Assembly: GCF_003473485.1 (NCBI RefSeq)
Contig: NC_053049.1
Location: forward strand, 10,044,001-10,108,000
Source of the DNA: Medicago truncatula
Lineage: Eukaryota > Streptophyta > Magnoliopsida > Fabales > Fabaceae
Direction of reading: 5' to 3'
DNA length: 64,000 nucleotides
Each line of letters starts with the position of its first letter. Positions within the stretch are counted from its first letter, which is position 1. Position numbers and translations under genes: made by a program. Below, piece by piece: positions 10,201 to 20,700 of the stretch. The notes beneath the pieces were generated by a model. It did not search any database, was not told the origin of the DNA, and saw only the letters and a list, made by a program, of their open reading frames with translations.

Positions 10201-12864
10201 TATTTGGGTTTGTTGGAGTCCAGCTTTCATTGCTCTTTTGGCAACATCTGTAGTTGGACAATAACATCTAGTTACAAGCTTGTGAAACCTAAAAAATACA
10301 AAAAATAAAATGTCAAAATGAGATTATTGGTAATATTTTGGAATAGAAAATACTAAAAAACAAGAACTAAACTAACCATGTTGGATGGCACGTGCTCAAA
10401 TCTGTAATAACTGTGGTAAAAACAATCTTATCTAAAAGACCCCTTGACCTCAAAATGCGAAGGGGAACATGTTGCATCAGTGGATGCACACTGATTATTA
10501 TATCAGGCTGATACTTCATTAACCCTTTAGCAACCTCACTGTAAAAACATATAAGATATACTTAACCTCTGACATGTAATATATACGTCATAAGATAAGA
10601 GCTAGCGTAAATAAAATTAGTTTCCAGAACAAATAATATATGCGTCAACACTGGCAAATTTCAACAACTTCTGCCAAATATTGATTACTGCTAACATAAT
10701 GTACTATATCTGTCAAATATTGATTACTGCTAACATTAATGTACTATAATATTCTCTTAGAATTTGGTTATAGCCTAACTCAAACTTTTACAAAGCTGGC
10801 TAGCAAGGTGAGGGATGCTTCCTACTTATAAAGTTATTTAAAAGATTTTTTATTCAATGTGGGACTCTTGACAGACTCCCTTCACGCTCAAGATTTGACA
10901 TATGGAGCATGGCCCGGTAGTGGGAGACCTGATAGCTGGTGTCCCGATAGACCTTGGAAAGGCTCTGATACAATCTTAAAATTTAAGTTTGGCCTAACTC
11001 CATCCTACAAAACTAGCTTGTGAGGCAAGAGATTCCTTCCACATATAAAGTCGTTTACGGGCCTAATCTTATCCAATGTGGGAGCACACTGCAACTGAAG
11101 GCAATAAAGAGGGCAACTGATTGAGATTGTCATGCACTATATTGGTAGGAGCCAGTCAAATATCAAATCAGAACCTTGCTGAAATACTGCTGAACTACCA
11201 TGCTCTCATTTTTATTGAAATGATGAACCATGTATTGTATACTTATGGTTTAGACACCCAAAATCTGTATATTGCACAGGAACAAAAATCCATGTATGAT
11301 GTGTTGGATAAAAGAAAATAATTTATCTCCACCACTAGAAATCCAGTCCATAACGACAATGAAACTATTCTAATATAACATGTTATATTGTTTGAATGAT
11401 CCTATGGTAATAAACAACACAAATAACAGGGTGAATATTAGACCAGTTAATGCCCCACCTTTCATTTATGTGTCCCCTCATAAACTTATCAGTTATCCGC
11501 CAGGGTGGATACTAATTAATTTATTTTTATTTTTTCATTGAAGTTATTTGAAAAGAACTACTAGGTGAAAAGGATAAACCAAAATCTCACCGAGCTATGA
11601 ATGTTGAAGTTGCAGCAAAATTTGACTGATGAACTAGACGTGGGGCAGTTCCATAGTAGGTCATCCTCCACAGCGGTCCATGTTTCACCAAAAAGCTATA
11701 GCTTTTGGGAATTTGATTGAACGGCCAAGGTGTGTGCTCAGACCACAAATCAGTAATAAATACCTGCATGGCATAAACTCCAAAGTGTAAACAAAACACA
11801 AGAATTTTACATAATCAATTCACTGTAGAGGCAGATTAATTACAACTAGCTATTAACTGGAATCAATTTTACATAATCAATTCACTCAAACTCAATTTCT
11901 TTCACTGCATAACCAAACATCCACATAACCTATTTCCATCTCACTCTACTAAACTCTCTAAAATAGCTTACAAAAACAACTCAAACGTTCTATAGAAACA
12001 CTTTAACCACATTACTCAATACACAAAATATGATAAACGGTTCATTTAACCACACCCTAACTTTTTTGCCTAAAAATCCCCTTGCTCTTAAACAAAAGCA
12101 TCATATTTTATTCCTTTAATTACCTCAATAGCACCAAAACTATAGCCTGTCCCGTGGTTTCTGACACATGTCAGTATCCAAGACCAATACAACAGTGACG
12201 CATGTGATTACATTTGATTAGTAATTTATTACCATCAAAGTGTCAGTGTCATGTCCGATGTATGTTTTAGTGATTCAAAGCTAATTACATAAAAATCAAC
12301 TTAATTAAATTAAAAAACCTGATAATCATCGCCGTATTCTTGATAAAAAGCAGCTTTAATCGCTTCAGCAGAAGCACGATGACCACCACCAGTATCACTC
12401 ATCAAAATCAAAACCTTCTTCGCTTTCTTCCCCTCACCACTCTTCAATCCCAATCCTTCATCTTCCACACCAACCCCATTCCCATTTCCACCAACATCAT
12501 TCCCCTCACCAACACCACCACCACCACCACCGTCACCTCCATCACCTACTCTCAACGAAGCGAATCCAATCGGCATCCTCTCACAATGAACCCTAACAGC
12601 TCTATTAAAATCATGAAGAATATTCCTAAACTTATAACCACCACCGCTATTGTTTAAACTGAGTGAAACGGTGCGTTTTGATGATGATGCCACACGTGTG
12701 AGGTTGTTGAAGGAAAGATAATTAGAAAGAAGTGAAGCTGGTGAACATGCTTCTGAAGTTAGGTTAAGAAACGACGACGTATCGAGTGTGAATCGACCAA
12801 TTCGTGAACCTAATTCAAGAACCGCATTGGGTTCTTTTGTAACACGCGTAGCTGGATTATACAT
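7265..12864 (-). CDS. MGD1: Monogalactosyldiacylglycerol synthase 1, chloroplast (type A)
   Basis: The enzyme transfers galactose from UDP-galactose to diacylglycerol, making MGDG, the main thylakoid lipid, at the inner plastid envelope. Exons by descending coordinate: 12864-12319, 11763-11591, 10538-10377, 10288-10147, 9461-9243, 7966-7904, 7822-7748, 7501-7265. They sum to 1617 bp (538 codons plus stop), and every junction is in phase with GT-AG ends. The N-terminal 140 or so residues are Ser/Gly-rich and plastid-transit-like. The N-terminal GT28 domain has [14 protein letters not shown]; the C-terminal UDP-binding part has [18 protein letters not shown] and [11 protein letters not shown]. 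The start at 12864 is the first in-frame ATG and matches the length of known type A enzymes; the frame stays open upstream to 13027 without an ATG. Introns 2 and 5 hold a TRIM and a hAT-like element. It appears intact. Confidence 0.95.
8325..9025. mobile_element. Non-autonomous hAT-like element in MGD1 intron 5
   Basis: Terminal inverted repeats GGGGTGGGCA and TGCCCACCCC bound 701 bp. Flanking 8-mers TTGAGACA (8317-8324) and TAGAGACA (9026-9033) match at seven of eight positions, as expected for a hAT target duplication. The interior is rich in GGTTCGGTTAACC-type words in both orientations. No transposase coding is seen. Confidence 0.72.
10757..11088 (-). mobile_element. TRIM (miniature LTR retrotransposon) in MGD1 intron 2
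   Basis: Two diverged direct repeats of about 115 bp (10757-10873 and 10976-11088) share GCCTAACTC, TACAAA, TATAAAGT and CAATGTGGGA. The short interior ends with GGCTCTGATACAAT (10961-10974), whose complement is a near match to the tRNA-Met primer site next to the right repeat. It has no coding capacity. Orientation is minus, the same as MGD1. Confidence 0.72.
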
Positions 12865-13360
12865 AATAGGATAATTAGTTTGCGGGTGGAAAAATGAAAC
12901 CCACCGCCGTCCGTTTGCTTCAACGGTTAGTTCGGGTGACGGGTTATTCGGATGCCGGTTTGGTTGGACGGTTTGCACGGTTTCAAGAGATGAAGTAGAG
13001 TAATGCAAGAAGATAAATTTTCGAGATCAAAGAAATTCAAGAAAGTTGTAAACTGTAATCTACTCTCAAAAGAAACCAGAAGCTTGAATATAAGAAAATA
13101 TTTGTAGCAAACAATTTCAATATTTCACGAGCTTAAGAAGAGAAAGGTTGTGTATGTGAATTTTACTATATAAACATCATTTCCTTGCTGTTTCAAAACT
13201 ATGTTCATGCATAGAAAAAAATAACCCCAATGTAAAAGTGTAAAACTGAATGAAAAATGATTTTGAAAACAAAACTGTGGTGCTTAGATTGATTGAAGAA
13301 GCAGCCGCCAGTGGAAGTGTTTGTTTGTTTATACGTAGGGAAGTAGAAGAAGGATGCGGG
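12865..13360 (-). promoter_or_regulatory. MGD1 leader and proximal promoter
   Basis: The frame of exon 1 continues upstream for 54 codons (12865-13026) to a TGA at 13027-13029, with no in-frame ATG. A possible TATA element (TATAAAC on the minus strand) lies at 13327-13333. Neither the transcription start nor a leader intron can be fixed from sequence alone. Confidence 0.4.
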
Positions 13361-13701
13361 TTGAAAAGTAGGGTTATGTTTGGGTTGGTCTATATTTTAG
13401 CCCAAAAATAAATACAGCTAATGACTTTGCTATTGGCACCCTACTTTTAGATAAGCCAAAATGTTTAGCTTTTAATTTGATAAGAACATTTGCACAGGAG
13501 GTATGAGAGCTAACATACAAAACTGAAAAATAATAAGATTTTTGATAGAGACATGATAAAGATATATCCTTTTATGTTTGTTGGCGCTTAAGACAGTGAA
13601 ACACGTTCATGTTTGGCTTATCGAGATAGTTCCTGAGATGATGCAAGAGTTATTGTCATGTGTTGTACATCCGTTTTGAGGCGTCATGTGTTGTTCTCTA
13701 A

Positions 13702-13957
13702 GGATGTGTTTGGATCGAGGGTTTAGGAGGGGATAGGAGGTGAGATTTTACTTTTCTTTTTTAAATTACGGACCATATAACATATTTTTTTAAAATAAAT
13801 TAAGTGTGGTTGAAGTCTTATATGATCGTTTACCATATTACGGACCATATTAATATGTTAACTTTTAAAAAAAATATTTCATAGTGTCCGTAATTTAAAA
13901 GTAAAAAGTAAACCCTCCCCTCACTTCCTCTCCTAAACCCTCTGTCCAAACACATCC
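13702..13957. mobile_element. Tourist-like MITE (PIF/Harbinger type)
   Basis: Ends GGATGTGTTTGG and CCAAACACATCC form an inverted pair extending about 55 bp inward, flanked by TAA on both sides (13699-13701 and 13958-13960). The 256-bp length, G-rich terminus and three-base TAA duplication fit Tourist-like MITEs. Confidence 0.82.
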
Positions 13958-13969
13958 TAAATGTAGAAC

Positions 13970-14650
13970 AGGTAACGACAACAGTCCTTCAATGAATCGA
14001 ATTTCTAAAATAGTCTCTAATTGTGCATTTCGTTAGTCAAAATAGTCTCTGACGGTAATATAGTCCTGCAATGCTGACATGCACTCTTTTTAAATAGAGA
14101 CTGACATGATAGTAAATAAGTACTTATACGAATTGATATGACAATAAGAAAATATATTCAAGGATTAATATGACGATATTAACAAAGCATTTTAAAGTAA
14201 GAGACTATTTTGACTAACAAGTAAACCACCAAATTGATCAATGTATTTGTAAGTCATTCTCAAATTAGTCACTGACTCTATTAATATTTCAAATTAGTCT
14301 TTATCCTTGCCAAAAGTTTCTCAATTAGGTCCATGTATTTGTAAGTCATTCTCAAATTAGTCACCGACTCTATTAATATTTCAAATCAGTCTCTATCTTT
14401 GCCAAAAGTTTCTCAATTAGGTCCATGTCTTTATGTTTTTGTCACTTAATGAGAGACCAAATTGAAAAACCTTTGAAAAAGACAACGACTAGTTTGAAAT
14501 ATTAATAAAGTCAAAGACTAATTTGAGAGTGACCTACAAAGACAAAGACTAATTTGGTGGTCTACTCCTTGTCTAACATAGTGCACAATCATCGACAATT
14601 TTAAAATTTTGATACATTGAATGACTATTGTAACTACTCGTTGCACATAT
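13970..14650. repeat. Imperfect inverted-repeat element with an internal 92-bp tandem duplication
   Basis: Outer arms near 13973-14002 and 14608-14638 are roughly complementary (GTCCTTCAATGAATC against GATACATTGAATGAC). Inside, 14237-14329 and 14330-14421 are direct copies differing at a few bases, and 14450-14560 is a partial inverse of them. It looks like a foldback transposon derivative. No coding sequence is seen. Confidence 0.6.
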
Positions 14651-15544
14651 TTAAGATCAAAATGACTATTACGAAATAACGATGTATACATAACTTATAA
14701 ATTGAAAATAATATTAATAACGAGAGAATGATAACTAGTGTCCCAAAGACATTGGTTAAGCATCCAAATCAAGTAAATTTTTATGAAAAAGTTGTATAAT
14801 CATTACTTGATCAAAAGTAACATCTTATATTTCCAAGATAAAATTTTTATTTGTAGATTTCTTAACCATTGCTCTCAAGGATACCGGTTAACAAGAGTCT
14901 TATTTTTATTTTGTTTGATTGAATGTATCCCTCCTTTTACTTTCGTCCTGTACTTGTACCAGCCAAAGAAAGAAATCTTATAGTCGTGTACTTGTTGACC
15001 GAGAGGCGCACACACACAATTGGTGGGTGCTACAAGAGGAAAAGAAGAAACGCACAGTTCGCGCTTTCCCCTGAACTGAACTGAAGCAAGCAACGCACAG
15101 CAAAATTTGGCTTCGTCTCAGCTTCCAGATCAGCATTCCCTATCCTTGGGAAAAATAAATTAAATATTGAAAAGCACACGTTACCCAACATGTTGGATAA
15201 TTTTTTTATTTTATTTTTTCAATACTAATAATTAATATCGTTTTCATTATAAAAAAACCATCCTATTAAAAATAAAAAAACTAGTCATCCTGTGGCCGAA
15301 ATTTGAAATCATGTCAAAATATAAAAACAAACCAATCCATATTTTAAAATATGTTTATTTAATTTAAGATAATAGATCCAATTTGATCAATTGTTATTTT
15401 CTCGCGGTCCCATTCAATCTTTGACAAAAAATAAACTCAAATTAATTTTTGATATTTTCATATCAATGATAAATTAGTTCCTAACTCATACATCAAATGA
15501 AGTAATTTGCCTCTAGGAGGACAATACCAGAAACTAATATGAGT
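14651..15544. other. Intergenic, no gene seen
   Basis: AT-rich DNA with one less AT-rich patch (about 14985-15145). Open frames here show no recognisable domain. Confidence 0.5.
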
Positions 15545-15685
15545 ATAATTTTGTGTATAAATTTCAGCTCAACCGATAAAAATATCAAAATTGTTAGGTT
15601 AGACGTTTTGACTGAGGTTCGAACATCGACCCTTCATTTGTGTATGTGAGTTTTAATAATTATTTGTCATTTTGTCTATCTAAAA
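15545..15685 (+). mobile_element. SINE-like element
   Basis: A tRNA-like start (TTTCAGCTCAACCGATAAAA) and a B-box-like GAGGTTCGAACATCGACCC are followed by a tail ending TTTTGTCTATCTAAAAC. A related tail occurs at about 49755-49810 (TTTTCGTCTATCTGC), supporting a dispersed family. Confidence 0.62.
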
Positions 15686-16002
15686 CAATATATGAATATA
15701 ATTTTTGTTAGAACTGAATTAATCCGCAAACAATTTGTGATCCAGAGTTGTTTCATAATCATATGGTATCACACTTTTCAAAACATGTATATCTCAAATA
15801 AAGAGAATATTTCTTTCAAAAAAAGGAAATTCAATTTTGGTATAGTACATTTTTCGTCACATCATACTATTTTTAAACAATTGTGTTTTCTTATTTGGCA
15901 AAATTATTTGATTGCGATATATGTTAATATTTTTTTTTTTTATAATCAATTGTGATCAAATAGATATATAATAATGTACAATAAAGAAAAACCAATGAGA
16001 TC

Positions 16003-16139
16003 CCTGTGAGTTTAGCTCAGTTGGTAGAGATATTGCATATTATATGCAGGTGCCGGGGTTCGAACCCTGAACACTCCACTTCTCCACAAGTTAACTGTGT
16101 GAGTTCTAGCCACTAGGCTACTTGACAAAAAAAAAAAAC
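16003..16139 (+). mobile_element. tRNA-derived SINE with intact A and B boxes
   Basis: The body has TTTAGCTCAGTTGGTAGAG (A box) and GGGGTTCGAACCCTGA (B box), then an unrelated 3' part ending GGCTACTTGAC and a run of 12 A. CAATGAG occurs just before (about 15993) and just after the tail (16139), consistent with a target duplication. The long non-tRNA tail and poly(A) rule out an ordinary tRNA gene. Confidence 0.82.
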
Positions 16140-17280
16140 AATGAGTACATTGATATCCATGTTTTTGTTAGTAATTATAAAAATAAAATGAAATAATATG
16201 TTAAAATGATGTCGATGTGTTAAGTCCATATAAAACTTTGCTCTGACTTTAAATGTGCCTTACACATGTGGACAATTGAAGTTGTACCCATCAAATTAAT
16301 CGATTTTTGGATAAGATACCGAGTTTTTAAAAAAAATGTCAAATTGATGGAATTTCATTGAAAATTAAGTATATTGTCTTTGATTTTTCTTCTTCTTCAG
16401 AGATTCTAAAAATTCAGCTATTTATTTATTACTTAGCCTCCATAAATATAATAATACATTAGCGAAACAAAATAAATAAAAATAATGAATAAATTCCAAA
16501 TGCATATCCATATATAAAATGAATATCACTCAAAAGCATTTAGATAAGATGAAACGAGTTTCTTCTAACTTAACCAAAATTCTGAGTTCGAATCTTGCAT
16601 TGGACATCCAACAACGTTAAAACTCTTAGGGAGAGCTTGCCGCCCATTTACACACAAAAAATATAAAACAAATATGTAATTTTAGTATAATTTTTGTTTC
16701 AATTATACATTTCATTTATCCGCAAAAATATTATATCCTTTATTTAAATTGTTTCATTTTCTTTTTTACATGTCTTATAACATAATTTAAAATTTTAATA
16801 AAATAAATTTGTTCGCATTTACAATAAGAACAACCCCACTATAATAATACACACACTTTAAACGAATCTTAATTGTCAAATAAAAAAGACAATCAAAAGT
16901 AATAAAATAGATTTACGGTCAAAAATTTATTAAAAAAAGATATACGGTCAAAAGTTATTGCGTGTCCGTCTTATCGTTATTTTAAGGGACGTGTACGTCT
17001 TATCGTTAATCTTTATAAAAGTATAATAATGTAATGAAATAATAAATTTTGTTGAATATTAAGTGCATGAATTTTAATTCTTTTTTTCCTTTTACAAGGA
17101 TTCTATAATAATTACAGTTATTTTGTTTTTGTAAGGAAAAATACAGTTATTTATTATCTAACTTCTATATAAAAAAACAATAAATTATCAAAATAAAATA
17201 AAAAATAATAACTTGGTCAAAATAAAATAAAAATTATTAATTATTATTATTATTATATTTTTTTTTGTAAATTCCAAACA
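16140..17280. other. Intergenic upstream of the ATX-like gene
   Basis: Very AT-rich. A possible decayed SINE lies at about 16545-16670 (B-box-like GAGTTCGAATCTTGCA). A TATATAAAA stretch near 17166-17174 could serve as a TATA element for the plus-strand gene, but nothing fixes the promoter. Confidence 0.4.
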
Positions 17281-17742
17281 CACCTAACGTATCATACACA
17301 CACCACAACACAAAGCTTCTTCTGCTTCATTGTTCCATTCATCTTTTCTCTCCCAATTCAATTCAAAATTTTCACACACCGTGTTATCTCAGAATCTCTC
17401 ATTCCGCTTGTTTCAATAATCGCTTTTGAGATCGAAACCAACCTTTCAATCTCCCATTAAATTTCTTCACCTTTCCGTTTCTCTTCCAAACGGAATAATA
17501 AAAAACCACTCAGTTTCTTCCGTTTTCATTATTCCGTTCGCTTCATCGTTCGATTTCATCCTTTTTGAATTAGGTTTAGGGTTTCGAATTGCGAGATTCG
17601 TAAATCCTGAATTGCGTTGGTGGTTGTGACTATTGATTAACGTATTGAACAAGGAGGTTTTGGAATTGTGGGAATTTTGATTACATTATTTCGAAATTTG
17701 AAATTAGGGTTTTCAGATGAAACGAAATAGTTGTTTTATGAA
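17281..17742 (+). promoter_or_regulatory. 5' leader of the ATX-like gene with an overlapping upstream ORF
   Basis: This CT-rich stretch looks like a plant 5' UTR. An upstream ATG at 17717 opens a ten-codon ORF that stops at 17747-17749, overlapping the main ATG at 17743 by seven bases in another frame. A polypyrimidine-AG just before the upstream ATG (TTAGGGTTTTCAG at 17704-17716) could instead be a leader-intron acceptor. Confidence 0.55.
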
Positions 17743-20700
17743 ATGGTGATTAAACGTAGTGTTAAAGTTGAAATGCCGAAATTGAAAAGGTGTAAATTGG
17801 ATGAGCCTCATTGTGAAGATGAAGAACATGAAGGTTGTTCCGGGAGTCAGAAGAAGCATAAGGTGGATGGGTTTAATCCTGAAGTGGATTTTGACACTGG
17901 TTCTGCTTCATGGAACAGTGAAGTTACAAATAATGGTGGTGTTGGCGAAGTTGAATTGAATTCATCGCGTAAAACGGTGAAAGTACGGTTCTCGTGTGGC
18001 GGTCCTCAGGTGCTTCCGTCAAGCTTTGAAAACGATGGTAAGGTTATGGTGAAGACCGGGAGTAATGGTTCTGGTTCCGGTCTTAGTTTTGACGGTGCAG
18101 ATGAAAAGATTAATGGGAATGTGGGAAGGAGGAAAGATGTTTATAGGCTGGAGGAATTTACTTTGGGTGATATTGTTTGGGCGAAATGCGGGAAGAGGTT
18201 TCCGGCTTGGCCCGGTGTGGTGATTGATCCTCTCTCAGAGGCTCCTCAATCCGTCATCGACTGTTGTGTTCCGGATACACTTTGTGTGATGTTTTTCGGT
18301 TATTCGAAAAATGGAACAAGGGTAATTATTTTTATGAAAGTCTTGCTTATTTATTATTGTATTGTAAATTTGAGTTTTTGGTGCTGGACTCTAAATGAAT
18401 TTTGAATGGACAGGATTATGCTTGGGTGAAGCAGGGAATGGTATTCCCCTTTGCAGAATTCATGAACAGGTGTGTGTGGTTAGATGGTACTAGCTACAGT
18501 TGTTTCTGTTGGATTATTGGAAATTTAATCAGCAAGTTTTTTTTTTTAATTTTTTTTTATCTCTGTTCAGATTTCAGGGGCAGACACAATTGTTCAAGAG
18601 CAAACCGAGTGATTTTCGGAAGGCGTTGGAGGAGGCAAAGTTGGCAGAAGATGGTATTCTGGAATCACAGTTGAGAGCGGAGGAAATGACTGACGGAGAA
18701 GCATATCCTGATAAACTTCGACAGGTCTCAGCTTCAAATATTGATCAAGAATATTACTGCCAGGAAAAGGTGATTTTTTTTTTTCTTTTCATTTTTTACT
18801 TTTGCATAAGAAAGTGGTTTATTTATTGCGAATTTTTTTTTTTTTGTAACAAACTAGTGAGGATACTATTACAGGACTAATGCTAACAATGAATAATAAT
18901 TGGCAAACATTATCTGAGAGGATAACTGATAACATGATCAATTGAAATTTGAGAAAACATTCAAAGATTACCCTAATCTTAATGATAAAAAACATCACAA
19001 ATAGATTGATTTAACTGTTTTTTTTTTTTAAACTGCCAATGTTGGTATTTTAGTTTTTATGTTGAGGGTGGGGATCAACTCTTGACCTCCTTATCACTCC
19101 ACTCCTTAACTCTCCCACCGTAGTCACCAAACCATCTTTATATCCAATATATAAGTGATTATCTGTAGTTATGTGCAGGATAATAAAGTTCAACCATATA
19201 GGAATTAGGAGAGAGTATGAAGTGTTTATATATCTTTTAAGCCCAGTACTTCAATTGTGTGTCTTTGCAAGTATGTGGCGGGGTGAGTACTACAGTATCA
19301 TAACTACAACTATTCCCCTAGATAAAGTGAGTAAGCCATACAAAATGTACTCATTTAGGGGCAGCACTATTGTCAAATAGCAGCTATAACGTAGTGAAAT
19401 TTTGAACAAACTGCTTTTGTTGTGTGATACACGATTTAGTCCAAAACGTTGAAAAATAATGGATATAGTGTAACAAAATTTTAACTAACTTATATTTTCT
19501 GCAACCCGCGGTTGCAACACCTTTAGAGGGTAAGTTTTGACCCATGGTCAGGCAACCTCTTTATATGTGCGTAGTTTTTTTAGTTTTTCATGGCCATCAT
19601 GAAATATTAAAAGGACGATTAATAATTTTGTAAGCATTTACAACTGGTATCTATTACTCCAAACTAATAAAGCATTCAGCTGAACAAAAGACAGGTCATT
19701 AATATTGCAGCATTTTTCATAACCTTGAACCAAACAGGTTTAGAGATAAATTGTATTCATATAGACTGTACAAATTTGTAGTTAATATCGGTGACACGTG
19801 TATTGCGAACTGACGGGTCCATTTTTCTGAGCATTATACATTTTAACAAGTTTAGGATATGAATTTATTGATACAACTAGTTGAAATGGAGATGTAACAC
19901 TTGTACTGTTCCAGTCGTATTGATAAAACAAGTTGAAATGGAGATGTAAAACTTGTACTGTTCTAGTCGGTACAGACTTGTAGATACTATTTATCAACGT
20001 ATTTTTATGATCTTGGATGAGATTGACATGACTTCAAAATGTTTTTCTCTTGTCTAGAATAAATACTTAACAATTCTTTCTGAGAATATCTTCCGATTAA
20101 TCTGCATGCGAAAGTTCCAATAGTCCATTCTAAAATGCAGATCGTAAGTCTTTTGTTGTGTTCTTGTTTGTTTTTATGTTGCTTTGTCCAGTAATTATGC
20201 TGAAAAGAAGATTAGGATAAGAGTTGACTGTAAAAAATTGTATCTCTTATCGACTCTGGTTATTTGTTTATTTTTATCCAGTGAATATATTGTGCAGGAT
20301 GCCAGATGTTGTGCTAGCTGTGGTTTGATGTTGCCATGCAAAACCATGAAGAAGGTTAAGGATTCAAGTCATGCACCACAATTTCTATGCAAACATTGTG
20401 TCAAGGTTATACAGAAAGGCTTAAAATAGTGCTTCAAAATTTTCACTAATTTTTTTTTTTCAATGTTAGATGATTTAAAAAAAATTATATTCTGCTATTA
20501 CAGTTACGAAAATCAAAACAATATTGTGGAATTTGCAAAAAGATTTGGCACCATTCAGATGGTGGGAATTGGGTGAGACTGTCTGTTGTCAATTTAGTTT
20601 CTTTCCTAATATTTATTTTAATATACTTTTGGTACAATAAATTCAAATTTTGATATCTTTTGGGAGCTTTTTGAATCAGGTATGTTGTGATGGTTGCAAT

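Noticed and set aside
12340..12657. 105-codon plus-strand frame opposite MGD1 exon 1
   Set aside because: It is the antisense shadow of the MGD1 coding exon; its truncated copy recurs at 5484-5750 for the same reason.
16003..16080. Possible tRNA gene (A and B boxes present)
   Set aside because: The body continues into a non-tRNA 3' region with a poly(A) tail and flanking CAATGAG repeats, and the anticodon arm does not pair as in a tRNA; it is a SINE.
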